Assembly: GCA_964483145.1 (NCBI GenBank)
Contig: CAZAAK010000015.1
Coordinates: forward strand, 1-34,683
Length of the DNA stretch: 34,683 nucleotides
From: Colimorpha sp964483145
Lineage (GTDB): Bacteria > Bacteroidota > Bacteroidia > Bacteroidales > P3
Direction: 5' to 3'
Shown here: in pieces, positions 14,278 to 23,210 of the stretch
Numbering within the stretch: position 1 is the first letter of the stretch
How the letters are laid out: every line of letters starts with the position of its first letter
Notes under the pieces: model-generated
Databases searched by the model: none
What the model was told of the DNA's origin: nothing
What the model saw: the letters and a program-made list of their open reading frames with translations, nothing else
Translations under genes and position numbers: made by a program

Positions 14278-16974
14278 ATGGACGATCAACACAAACATGG
14301 AGAAGAGGAGGAATCGTCTCCAGTTGTCACTCACAACGAATGTGGCACTGAGGATGTTGAAAATACTAGTACAACCCAGAGGGAGGAGTCTGCTAGCGAA
14401 GGTTCCACCCTTTCGCTGAACGGCATGTTTCGCGAATATTGGGTCGACTACGCGTCCGATGTCATCCTCGACCGCTCCGTGCCGGACATTGACGATGGTT
14501 TGAAGCCAGTGCAGCGCCGCATTTTGCACGCGATGAAGGAGACCGACGATGGTCGTTTTACCAAGGTGGCGAATATTGTGGGCACCACCATGCTCTACCA
14601 CCCCCACGGCGATGCCTCCATCAACGATGCGTTGGTCAATTTGGGCCAAAAGAACCTGCTGATAGATTGCCAAGGCAACTGGGGCAACATACTCACCGGC
14701 GACAGTGCTGCTGCCGGCCGTTACATCGAAGCACGCCTCTCGAAATTTGCCAAAGAAGTCTGCTTCAACGCCAAGACCACCCACTGGAAACCCAGTTACG
14801 ATGGACGCAAACAAGAGCCAGTGACGCTACCGGTAAAATTTCCGTTATTGTTGGCTCAAGGCACCAAAGGCATAGCTGTGACCCTTACGTCGGTTATCCT
14901 ACCGTACAACTTCTGCGAACTGATGGAAGCCTCAATATGTGTGCTCAATGGCCAATCCTTTGAGATATACCCCGACTTTCCCACTGGAGGGCAGATAGAT
15001 GTGTCGAAATACAACGACGCTGCCCTTGGTGGCCGTCTGCGAATCCGCGCTAAAATGCACTACGACGAAAAACGCAAGGCCATCGTCATCACTGAACTTC
15101 CCTACAGCATCACCACAGATGTGCTGATAGAGAGTATATTAAAAGCCAACGAAAAGGGCAAAATTAAGATTAAAAAAGTAGACGACAACACCGCCGCAGA
15201 GGTGGAGATTGTGTGTTACTTGCCTGGTGGCATCTCGCCCGACCAAATGATTGACGCATTGTATGCCTTTACCAACTGCCAAATCAGTTTTTCGCCACAG
15301 ACATGTGTGATTGTGGACAATCGGCCAGTCTTTATGACCGCCAGCGAAATTCTGCGCCACTCTACCTTCCGCACCAAAGACTTGTTGCAACGAGAGTTGG
15401 AAATACGCTTAGCCGAATTGGAAGATCTCTGGCACTGGGTGTCGTTGGAGAAGATATTCTTTGAGAAGGGAATATACAAAGTGTTGGAAAGGAAGGATTT
15501 TGCCACTTGGGACGAGCAGGTGGACGGCATTGAGCGCGGCTTTGACCCTTACAGGAAACTCTTTCGTAAAGAAATCACCCGCGAGCAGGTGCTAAAACTG
15601 TGTGAGAAGCCCGTGCGCAAGATTTCGAAATTCGACATCAAGAAAGCGGAGGAGGAAATTGACAATATCGACCAAAATATCGAACAGACCCAAAACGACC
15701 TTGCGCACTTGACCGAATACGCCATTGCCTACTTCCGGCATATACTAGAAACCTATGGCAAAGGACGCGAACGCAGAACCGAAGTTCGTAATTTTGAAGA
15801 AATTCAGGCTGCCAACGTAGCCGTAGCCAACGAGAAACTTTACGTGAATGCCACCACAGGCTTTGCCGGCACAGGTCTTAAACGCGAAGAGGGAGTAGAA
15901 TATGCCTTCGACTGCTCGATGATAGACGACATCATTGTCTTCCGCACTGACGGCACAATGATAGTGACCAAAGTAAGCGAGAAAGCTTTTGTAGGGTCGA
16001 CTAACTGCAAAGAAATCCAATACATAGGTCTTTTCCGCAAACGCGACGACCGCACGGTGTACAACATGATTTACCGCGATGGTACGTTTGGCTACGCTTT
16101 TGTGAAGCGATTCTCGGTGATGGGCGTCACTCGCGATACCGAGTACCAGCTCACACAAGGCACCAAAGGGTCTAAGATACTTTATTTTACTGCTAATCCT
16201 AATGGCGAAGCAGAAGTTGTTACCGTGCATCACGCCACCAAAGCCAAGTTGAAGAAGGTGAGTTTCGACTTCGACTTTGCCAAATTGGCCATAAAAGGTC
16301 GTCAAGCTATGGGCAACATACTCACCCGCAATGCCGTACGCAACATCACCAAAAAAGGGGAAGGCGTGTCAACACTTGAGGCCCGCGAGATATGGTTCGA
16401 CCGAACAGTGATGCGCCTAAATGCCAACGGGGCTGGGGTGTCGTTGGGGCGATTCTCGGGAAGAGATAGGATATTCACCCTTACCCGATCGGGCTATATG
16501 CGGCTAACAGGCCAGGACTTGACAACGCACTTTGACGAAGACCTGCTGGAAATCCGTAAATACGACCGCCACAATATCGTTACGGTAATCTACCGCGATG
16601 GGAAGACTAGTAGCCTCTATATCAAGCGATTTCAAGCAGAGGATAGCGATAAAAAGTTGGCTTTCCTAGACGAGGACGACTCGCTAGTGGACTACACAAT
16701 GGACACCTTCCCCCGCCTAAAAGTGCTCTACGATGAAAATAGCGGCAAAAAGATTTTGGAAGAGGAAATTGAAGTGAGTGACTTCATTGCCACAAAGGGA
16801 TATAAGGCCAAAGGGAAGCGCATCACCACAAGCGATGTCAAACAACTGCTATGGTTGGATCCCGGTCCCGAGCCGGAATACGGCTCCGAACCAGAGGAGG
16901 ACACTCGCGAAAACGATGGGCAAATAAACGAAATGGAGGGCTTTGCCGAGGGGACACAGACGGAGTTGTTTTGA
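14278..16974 (+). CDS. parC: DNA topoisomerase IV subunit A (ParC; GyrA family)
   Basis: An 898-aa type IIA topoisomerase breakage-reunion subunit. The acidic N-terminal tail (1-45) precedes the winged-helix domain: YASDVILDRSVPDIDDGLKPVQRR, then the QRDR stretch YHPHGDASINDAL and the catalytic tyrosine Y149 in AAAGRYIEARLSKFA. A coiled-coil arm spans about 340-470, and a C-terminal beta-pinwheel begins near residue 540. With ParE it decatenates daughter chromosomes. LLIDCQGNWGNILTGDSAAAGRYIEARLS is the ParC-like rather than GyrA-like version in this phylum. The equivalent of GyrA Ser83 is Ala, with Ser one residue later. The start is ATG 14278; an in-frame TTG lies 6 bp upstream. parE is not adjacent. 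Confidence 0.9.
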   Translation: MDDQHKHGEEEESSPVVTHNECGTEDVENTSTTQREESASEGSTLSLNGMFREYWVDYASDVILDRSVPDIDDGLKPVQRRILHAMKETDDGRFTKVANIVGTTMLYHPHGDASINDALVNLGQKNLLIDCQGNWGNILTGDSAAAGRYIEARLSKFAKEVCFNAKTTHWKPSYDGRKQEPVTLPVKFPLLLAQGTKGIAVTLTSVILPYNFCELMEASICVLNGQSFEIYPDFPTGGQIDVSKYNDAALGGRLRIRAKMHYDEKRKAIVITELPYSITTDVLIESILKANEKGKIKIKKVDDNTAAEVEIVCYLPGGISPDQMIDALYAFTNCQISFSPQTCVIVDNRPVFMTASEILRHSTFRTKDLLQRELEIRLAELEDLWHWVSLEKIFFEKGIYKVLERKDFATWDEQVDGIERGFDPYRKLFRKEITREQVLKLCEKPVRKISKFDIKKAEEEIDNIDQNIEQTQNDLAHLTEYAIAYFRHILETYGKGRERRTEVRNFEEIQAANVAVANEKLYVNATTGFAGTGLKREEGVEYAFDCSMIDDIIVFRTDGTMIVTKVSEKAFVGSTNCKEIQYIGLFRKRDDRTVYNMIYRDGTFGYAFVKRFSVMGVTRDTEYQLTQGTKGSKILYFTANPNGEAEVVTVHHATKAKLKKVSFDFDFAKLAIKGRQAMGNILTRNAVRNITKKGEGVSTLEAREIWFDRTVMRLNANGAGVSLGRFSGRDRIFTLTRSGYMRLTGQDLTTHFDEDLLEIRKYDRHNIVTVIYRDGKTSSLYIKRFQAEDSDKKLAFLDEDDSLVDYTMDTFPRLKVLYDENSGKKILEEEIEVSDFIATKGYKAKGKRITTSDVKQLLWLDPGPEPEYGSEPEEDTRENDGQINEMEGFAEGTQTELF

Positions 16975-17114
16975 CGGCGCCAAGGGCCTCTCAGTGAGTT
17001 TGGACTTCAACTGGTTGGACGGTGTTTACGAATAATGGAATAGGTATTACCCATACAGCAAAAGCAAAAGTCAGTGCACGCCCGAAATTAAGAATAAACG
17101 CATAAGAAAGAATA

Positions 17115-18293
17115 ATGATGAAAATATTAGTCGTGTTGCCACGATTTCCGTATCCCTTGGAAAAGGGGGACAAACTGCGGGCCTACTGTCAGATAAAGGA
17201 ACTATCGAAACGCAACGAGGTTTATCTTTTTTGCGTTTCGCATACCCGCGTACTGCCGGAGCATGTGGAACATCTGAGACCTTTCTGCAAGGAAATCCGA
17301 ATCGTGCGGTCTCCAAAACTGATCAACTACAAAAATGTGATACGCAACTATTTGCACACAAAATCGCTACAAATAGGTTATTGGGACTCCACCAAGGCCC
17401 GCAAAGCCTACAGCGCCTTTGAGCGCAAAGTACAGCCCGATGTACTTTACAACCAAATGGTGCGGACAATGCCTTTTGTGGCCCGATCGAAGTACCCCAA
17501 AGTGATGGATTTTCAAGACGCGCTTTCAATGAATGTGGAGCGCCGCATGGAGCATACACACTTCCCGTGGCATTATATCCTGCATTTCGAATTCAAGATG
17601 CTACGCTCCACGGAGTACAACGCATTCAAGATTTTTGATGCCTTGACCATTATTTCCGATGCCGATAGCGACGCCATCCCACACACACGCAATGGAGACA
17701 TTTACATTACCCCCAATGGAGTGGACTTCGATTATTTCAAGCCTATGGAGTGCAAGAAGCAATACGAGGTGGTCTTTTGCGGCAACATGCACTACGAGCC
17801 AAATGTGCGAGCAGCCCGTTACTTGGCCGAAAAAGTAATGCCACTGGTGTGGCAACAGATACCCCAGGCTCGGTTATTGCTGGCTGGAGCAGACCCCAAT
17901 AAACAGGTAAAAGGATTGGGCAACAGCCGAGTGACTGTAACGGGTTTTGTGGAGAATATCCGCGAGAGCTATGCCAGTGCCAAGATTTTGGCTGCCCCTA
18001 TGCTGACAGGTTCCGGATTGCAAAACAAACTGTTGGAGGCCATGTCGATGCGCATCCCATGCGTAACTACCTCCATTGCAAACGACTCGCTCCACGCCGA
18101 AGTGGACAAAGAGGTGCTGATAGGTGATACGGCAGAGAGTTTTGCAGGGCATATCGTTTTGCTCCTAAAGGATGAACAACGGCGCAACACCTTGGCACAA
18201 AACGGATATGACTTTGTTCACCGGAATTTTAGTTGGGAGAAAGCCGGTCTAATGCTAGAAGAGGTACTGAAAAAAGTATGTGGAAAACAATAA
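17115..18293 (+). CDS. Glycosyltransferase, GT4-like (GT-B fold)
   Basis: A 392-aa protein. The N-terminal Rossmann half opens MMKILVVLPRFPYPLEKGDKLRAYC, the usual 'FPyPxxxGdkxR' entry of GT4 enzymes. The C-terminal half holds ITPNGVDFDYFKP, VVFCGNMHYEPNVRAARYL, ARLLLAGADP, VTVTGFVENIRESYASAKILAAPM and SGLQNKLLEAMSMRIPCVTT, matching the family nucleotide-sugar-binding block. The protein resembles the group annotated as TIGR03087/PEP-CTERM-associated sugar transferases, but no exosortase genes are nearby. Donor and acceptor are unknown; a surface or lipid-linked glycan is plausible. The start could be either of two adjacent ATGs (17115 or 17118). Confidence 0.88.
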   Translation: MMKILVVLPRFPYPLEKGDKLRAYCQIKELSKRNEVYLFCVSHTRVLPEHVEHLRPFCKEIRIVRSPKLINYKNVIRNYLHTKSLQIGYWDSTKARKAYSAFERKVQPDVLYNQMVRTMPFVARSKYPKVMDFQDALSMNVERRMEHTHFPWHYILHFEFKMLRSTEYNAFKIFDALTIISDADSDAIPHTRNGDIYITPNGVDFDYFKPMECKKQYEVVFCGNMHYEPNVRAARYLAEKVMPLVWQQIPQARLLLAGADPNKQVKGLGNSRVTVTGFVENIRESYASAKILAAPMLTGSGLQNKLLEAMSMRIPCVTTSIANDSLHAEVDKEVLIGDTAESFAGHIVLLLKDEQRRNTLAQNGYDFVHRNFSWEKAGLMLEEVLKKVCGKQ

Positions 18294-18374
18294 CAGGCAA
18301 CCCCAATAGAATTGCATTTCGAACTGCGGTAACAAATACAATTTCTACTGAAAACGAAGTGATTCCACAAAAAA

Positions 18375-19151
18375 ATGAATACATCCATGACTAAAAACCA
18401 CATCACCCAAACCGCTGGGCGCACTGCTTTGGGTGAGTTTGCTCCCAAATTTGCGGAGCTTAACGACAACGTTCTTTTTGGCAAAGACGTTTGGGGCGAT
18501 TCAACGCTTTCGCTACACGACCGTAGCATGATTACAGTTTCCATTCTTTTGGGTAAAGGGATTACCGATGCCTCCCTACGTTCGCACTTGGAAATGGGGA
18601 AACAGCACGGCATTACCCGCAAGGAAATCGCTGCCTTGCTTACCCAAGCAGCCTTCTACGCTGGCTGGCCCAACGCATGGGCGGGATTCCGCATGGCAAA
18701 GGAAATTTGGGCTAGTGATAACGCAACAACGGAAAAAGAACGCTTCCAACAGGAAATGATTTTCCCGATTGGAGAGCCGAACACGGCCTATGCCCAATAT
18801 TTTACTGGTAATAGCTATTTGGCATGGATTTCGACAGAGCAGATTCCATTTGCCAACGTAACCTTCGAACCGCGTTGCCGCAACAATTGGCACATACATC
18901 ATGCTACAAGCGGCGGTGGACAGATGTTGGTAGGCGTTGCCGGACGCGGTTGGTATCAGGCGGAAGGCATGCCGGCACAAAAAATCTTGCCGGGCACAGT
19001 CATACACATTCCTGCTGGCGTAAAGCACTGGCACGGAGCAGCAGATGAGAGTTGGCTGTCGCACCTTGCCTTTGAGATCCCGGGAGAAAATACCTCAAAC
19101 GAATGGCTGGAACCTGTCTCCGACCTAGACTACGACAAACTTCGGCAGTAG
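18375..19151 (+). CDS. Carboxymuconolactone decarboxylase-like domain fused to a cupin
   Basis: A 258-aa fusion. Residues about 10-115 form an AhpD/CMD-type helical domain (DRSMITVSILLGKG, LRSHLEMGKQHGITRKEI, AAFYAGWPNAWAGF). Residues about 140-245 form a cupin with a metal-site motif NWHIHHATSGGGQ, GRGWYQ, and a second motif IPAGVKHWHGA. The CxxC pair of peroxidase-type AhpD proteins is absent, so a thiol-dependent peroxidase role is unlikely. Related two-domain proteins are annotated only generally as CMD or cupin proteins. An alternative start at the second ATG (18387) is possible. It is flanked by a glycosyltransferase and hflX with gaps of 81 and 201 bp, so operon membership is unclear. 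Confidence 0.85.
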   Translation: MNTSMTKNHITQTAGRTALGEFAPKFAELNDNVLFGKDVWGDSTLSLHDRSMITVSILLGKGITDASLRSHLEMGKQHGITRKEIAALLTQAAFYAGWPNAWAGFRMAKEIWASDNATTEKERFQQEMIFPIGEPNTAYAQYFTGNSYLAWISTEQIPFANVTFEPRCRNNWHIHHATSGGGQMLVGVAGRGWYQAEGMPAQKILPGTVIHIPAGVKHWHGAADESWLSHLAFEIPGENTSNEWLEPVSDLDYDKLRQ

Positions 19152-19352
19152 GTCTGTCGACATAACAAAAGCAACCGATAACATCCTAGCGACAGAGCAC
19201 GCGCGCAAGTTTTGCTTTTGAGAGGCACCTTGGCAACAACCGAACGGATCATCCACAAGAGATTAGCCTAAGCATTAGCACGGGAAGAGTGAAATTCGCA
19301 TCAAAAACATTTCCTAGGGGGGCAACTTCCGAAAGATATACAGCATAGATTC

Positions 19353-20657
19353 ATGTCTTGGAAACCTAACAACCACGGCAAGTGGAAAAAACCAACAGGC
19401 GAATGGGAAGCCGAAAACCTACCAACCAAACGTCCCACACCACAGCAACGCAACACCTTCAGCACCAAAACAGAGGCAGAGAAAGCCATATTGGTGAGTG
19501 TATGTGATGGTAACACCTCAATGGAACGCACCGAAGTATACCTCAATGAGCTAGCTTTTCTGTTGGAAACTGCTGGTGGAGTGGCCTTAAAAAAAGTGGT
19601 GCAGAAGATGGAACGCCCCGACCCCCGCACTTATGTGGGAAGCGGCAAACTGGAGGAGATTAAGGAGTATAAAAACGCATTAGACGTGGACTTTATGGTC
19701 TTTGACGATGAACTCACACCTGCTCAATTGCGCAATTTGGAGCGAGAATTGGGTTGTCGAATTTTGGACCGCACCACCTTGATCCTAGATATTTTTGCCA
19801 AACGGGCTCGCACCAGTATTGCAAAGACGCAAGTGGAGCTAGCCCAACTGCAGTATATGCTGCCTCGCCTGACCCGCATGTGGACCCATTTGGAGCGCCA
19901 GCGCGGTGGCATAGGTATGCGCGGCCCAGGCGAAACCCAAATTGAAACCGACAAACGATTGATTACCGAGAAGATAGCCTTGTTGAAGGAAAAGTTGAAG
20001 GACATCGACAAGCAGAAGGTGCAACAACGCAAAAACCGAGAAGCCTTGGTACGGGTGGCATTGGTGGGCTATACCAACGTAGGCAAATCAACTCTTATGA
20101 ACTTGCTGAGCAAGAGCGATGTCTTTGCCGAAAACAAGCTCTTTGCCACCCTCGATACCACAGTACGTAAAGTGGTTTTGGGCAATTTGCCATTGTTGCT
20201 GACTGATACAGTGGGCTTTATCCGCAAACTACCTCACGGCCTTGTGGAGTCATTCAAATCGACCCTCGATGAGGTTTGCGAGGCCGACTTACTAGTGCAT
20301 GTGGTGGATATATCACACCCCGACTATGAGGAGCAAATCGAAGCCGTGAACCGCACCTTGGATCAAATTGGAGCTTTAAATAAACCCACTATACTTGTAT
20401 TCAACAAGATAGATGCCTATACATATATCGAAAAAGAGGCAGACGACCTAACCCCGATAACCAAGGCCAATTGGACGTTGGAAATGCTAGAGCACTCATG
20501 GATGGCAAAAATGCAGGAAGGCAACAAACAGGCGCTACATATTGTCTTTATCAGTGCTACAAACAAAGAGAATATCGATACTTTACGAAACTTGATGTAT
20601 GACGAAGCCAAAAAAATACATGCCATAAGGTATCCATACAACAATTTTCTTTACTAA
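19353..20657 (+). CDS. hflX: Ribosome-associated GTPase HflX
   Basis: A 434-aa protein. The HflX N-terminal domain contains the signatures RPDPRTYVGSGKLEEI (88-103), ARTSIAKTQVELAQLQYMLPRL (152-173) and GGIGMRGPGETQIETD (185-200). The G domain follows, with G1 GYTNVGKS (239-246), G3 DTVGF (285-289) and G4 NKID (351-354). HflX binds the 50S subunit and rescues or splits stalled ribosomes. The N-terminal ~40 residues are polar and variable. The stop is followed by about 155 bp of intergenic sequence shared with convergent uvrC. I see no strong terminator there. Confidence 0.95.
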   Translation: MSWKPNNHGKWKKPTGEWEAENLPTKRPTPQQRNTFSTKTEAEKAILVSVCDGNTSMERTEVYLNELAFLLETAGGVALKKVVQKMERPDPRTYVGSGKLEEIKEYKNALDVDFMVFDDELTPAQLRNLERELGCRILDRTTLILDIFAKRARTSIAKTQVELAQLQYMLPRLTRMWTHLERQRGGIGMRGPGETQIETDKRLITEKIALLKEKLKDIDKQKVQQRKNREALVRVALVGYTNVGKSTLMNLLSKSDVFAENKLFATLDTTVRKVVLGNLPLLLTDTVGFIRKLPHGLVESFKSTLDEVCEADLLVHVVDISHPDYEEQIEAVNRTLDQIGALNKPTILVFNKIDAYTYIEKEADDLTPITKANWTLEMLEHSWMAKMQEGNKQALHIVFISATNKENIDTLRNLMYDEAKKIHAIRYPYNNFLY

Positions 20658-20813
20658 AATCCGCACAAAAGGGCCTGTCCACACCCAAAGCAGAAGCAAG
20701 GACCTGAATTCGGAAACCCCTTCGTTAGGGAGTTGTGGCAACGTTAAGATCTTGGTTTGAAGTTGGTTACAAGGTAGGGAAAACGGAGCCCAAACGCAAA
20801 GCCCTTAAGTGGC

Positions 20814-22619
20814 TTATTTGAGGTATTCGATGATTTTTCTAGCCTTGGCAGGACCAACGGCCTTGGCTAGGTCAGCCTCGGTTTGAAGCTTAATTTCCTT
20901 GATGCTCCCGAATTTGAGCAAAAGGTCGCGGGCGGTCTTCTCACCGATAGTGGGAATGTCGGTAAGTTGGGTGCGGAACGTGCCTTTGGAACGCTTATCC
21001 TTATGAAAGGTGATGGCAAAGCGGTGTACCTCATTCTGAATCTGTTCGAGGAGGTGAAAAAGCGGGTCGGTGGGTTTGAGCCCTACCACCTGGGGCGGAA
21101 AGCCATAGAGTAACTCGGAGGTGCGGTGGTGGTCGTCCTTGGCAAGACCGGCAATAGGTATTTCAAGGTGCAACTCGTCCCATATCACCTGTCGGGCCAC
21201 CTCCATTTGCCCTTTGCCGCCATCAACCACCAACAGCTGAGGAAGCGTTTTGCCCTCTTCGGAGAGACGCTTGTAACGTCGGCGGATAACCTCCGCCATG
21301 GAGGCGTAATCATCTGGTCCTTCAACGGTTTTGATATTGAATTTGCGATATTCCTTGCGGTTGGGTCTGCCACCAGTGAAGCGCACCATGGCAGCTACGG
21401 GGAAAGCCCCTTGAATATTGGAATTGTCGAAACACTCGATATTAACGGGCAATTCGGGCAAGTGAAGTACCTTCTGTATGCGCTCAAGCAGGTGCTCATC
21501 GCGGCGACTCATGCCCCCTTCATTGGGGTCCACCATGGCCCGCTGATGACGGCACTGAATCTGATACGCCTTGACATTGCGGATGGAGAGTTCGAGAAGC
21601 TGAAGCCGGTCGCCGCGGGTGGGAACGGTCTGCTTGAGGTACTCCTCGGGTAAGTCGGGAACAGCAAACGGCAACACAGCCTCCCGAGCAGTGCTGTCGG
21701 TGCGCTCATGAAGGTCGGGAATAAGTGTGGAGAGTATCTCGGCATCGGTTTCGTCGAGTTGTTTACGGACTTCGTTGGAGAAACTGTATATGATGCTACC
21801 CTGCTTGATTCGCATCATATTGATATAGGCGTATTTCTCATCGGAAAGAATGCTATAGACGTCCACATCGTGCACATTGGTGTCAACCACAGTGGAACGA
21901 CTTTGATACTCCGCCAAATGTCGGATGCGCCGCTTGACCATTTCGGCCTCCTCAAAGCGGAGCTGCTGTGCCAAAGAGAGCATCTGTTGCTTCATCTCCT
22001 CGAGTATATCGCTAAAATCGCCTCTGAGAATACGGCGTATATTGGCGAATGTAGCAAGGTACTCCTCACGGGTTTCGAGGCCAGCACAAGGGGCCTTGCA
22101 AAGACCAATCTGGTGGTTCATACATGGCCGCTTCTGCATGATGTTGCAACGGCGGTAGGAAAAAAGCCGATTGATGATTTCCTGTAGTTCGCGCAAGGTG
22201 CGCTGATTTGGGTAAGGCCCAAAATACTGTCCACCAATATGATGGCCACGTACGAAAAGGAGCCTAGGGTAAGGTTCGTCGGTAATGACCAAATAGGGGT
22301 AGGATTTGTCGTCCTTGAGTAGACTGTTGTAGCGGGGCTGATAGCGCTTGATGAGGTTATTCTCTAGCAACAAGGCGTCCACCTCTGTGGCTACAACGGT
22401 GATGCGGACATCGTAGATACTGCGTACCAACATCTTAATCTTGGCACTCTTGTCGTCATAATGGGAGAAATAGGAACTGACGCGGCGCTGAAGGTTGCGG
22501 GCCTTGCCCACATAAATGACCGTTCCCGATTGGTCGAGGTATTGATACACTCCAGGGCTTTCGGGAATGGTCTTGAGGGCAAGACGGTCGATGTTCTGAT
22601 TTATGGATTTGTCTATCAA
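20814..22619 (-). CDS. uvrC: UvrABC system protein C (excinuclease subunit)
   Basis: A 601-aa protein of typical length. The N-terminal GIY-YIG nuclease (SPGVYQYLDQSGTVIYVGKARNL) makes the 3' incision. A cysteine-rich segment (CNIMQKRPCMNHQIGLCKAPC) follows, then a UVR motif (AQQLRFEEAEMVKRRIRHL), an RNase H-like nuclease for the 5' incision (IECFDNSNIQG, LLVVDGGKGQ, NEVHRFAI), and C-terminal tandem helix-hairpin-helix motifs (LTDIPTIGEKTARDLLLKFGS). It acts in nucleotide excision repair with UvrA and UvrB, which are not in this window. It is the third gene in the rho-gldH-uvrC order, 79 bp after gldH. Confidence 0.96.
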   Translation of the reverse strand: MIDKSINQNIDRLALKTIPESPGVYQYLDQSGTVIYVGKARNLQRRVSSYFSHYDDKSAKIKMLVRSIYDVRITVVATEVDALLLENNLIKRYQPRYNSLLKDDKSYPYLVITDEPYPRLLFVRGHHIGGQYFGPYPNQRTLRELQEIINRLFSYRRCNIMQKRPCMNHQIGLCKAPCAGLETREEYLATFANIRRILRGDFSDILEEMKQQMLSLAQQLRFEEAEMVKRRIRHLAEYQSRSTVVDTNVHDVDVYSILSDEKYAYINMMRIKQGSIIYSFSNEVRKQLDETDAEILSTLIPDLHERTDSTAREAVLPFAVPDLPEEYLKQTVPTRGDRLQLLELSIRNVKAYQIQCRHQRAMVDPNEGGMSRRDEHLLERIQKVLHLPELPVNIECFDNSNIQGAFPVAAMVRFTGGRPNRKEYRKFNIKTVEGPDDYASMAEVIRRRYKRLSEEGKTLPQLLVVDGGKGQMEVARQVIWDELHLEIPIAGLAKDDHHRTSELLYGFPPQVVGLKPTDPLFHLLEQIQNEVHRFAITFHKDKRSKGTFRTQLTDIPTIGEKTARDLLLKFGSIKEIKLQTEADLAKAVGPAKARKIIEYLK

Positions 22620-22698
22620 AACAATGGATAATAAGCCGACTGTTCCTGACCAAAACTCTCGTCTGCAACTTGTAACCTATGCGTGGCCTTCGCCCAGC

Positions 22699-23184
22699 TC
22701 ATTCGGGGTACTCAATTTTGGCCTCTTCGATTTTGAGGTGTATGCCGTTGATGCCATCGATCTCGTATTTGTTGGTGCGTTGCGAAATCCGGACGGTGTA
22801 GTCGCCAACAGCGTTGAAGGAGTAATACTGGCGTATTTGCTGCGTTACATGTAGGATGCCTTGGTCGTCGAATTCACCAAGCCAATTACCCTGATAATTG
22901 CGCAACACGATGTCGGCAAACATGGTGCGGGTCTCGCCATTGGGGCTGCCTAGCTCCAAAGTAATGGGTAGGCCATTTTGGTGATAGCGTGTGGTGTCGA
23001 CCGAAACGGTGAAGACAAAGTTGTAGAAATCCTCAGTATTATCGTTGTTAAAAGTAAACTTGGCGGGCTCGTCGAAACGCATCCATTTGTTGCCTGCAAA
23101 GGTGCAATCTTCATCGAGCAGAACTTTCGGCCCACAAGAACAGAAAAGTGCGGCGGCCAAAAGGAGGGGTAAAAAGTGTTTCAT
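22699..23184 (-). CDS. gldH: Gliding-motility-type lipoprotein GldH
   Basis: A 161-aa protein with a lipoprotein signal peptide ending FCSC (lipidated C17). A single beta-rich domain follows, with WMRFDEPAKFTF, FYNFVFTVSVDTTRYHQNGLPITLEL, GEFDDQGILHVTQQIRQYYSF and a C-terminal GIHLKIEEAKIEYPE. This is the GldH pattern. GldH is required for gliding in Flavobacterium johnsoniae but is kept in many non-gliding Bacteroidales, where its role is unclear. It sits 26 bp after rho and is probably co-transcribed. GldH and a sulfonolipid operon occur in the same window, and both are tied to gliding in other members of the phylum. Confidence 0.88.
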   Translation of the reverse strand: MKHFLPLLLAAALFCSCGPKVLLDEDCTFAGNKWMRFDEPAKFTFNNDNTEDFYNFVFTVSVDTTRYHQNGLPITLELGSPNGETRTMFADIVLRNYQGNWLGEFDDQGILHVTQQIRQYYSFNAVGDYTVRISQRTNKYEIDGINGIHLKIEEAKIEYPE

Positions 23185-23210
23185 ATGACTTCAGCTGTTA
23201 ATCCATATTC

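Noticed and set aside
15745..16305. 186-codon open frame antisense to parC
   Set aside because: parC is unambiguous here and the antisense product shows no motif.
20658..20813. Search for a bidirectional terminator between hflX and uvrC
   Set aside because: Only short imperfect pairings around CCCCTTCGTTAGGG were seen, without a T-run on either strand.
21126..21653. 175-codon open frame antisense to uvrC
   Set aside because: uvrC domains cover this stretch and the antisense product is not family-like.
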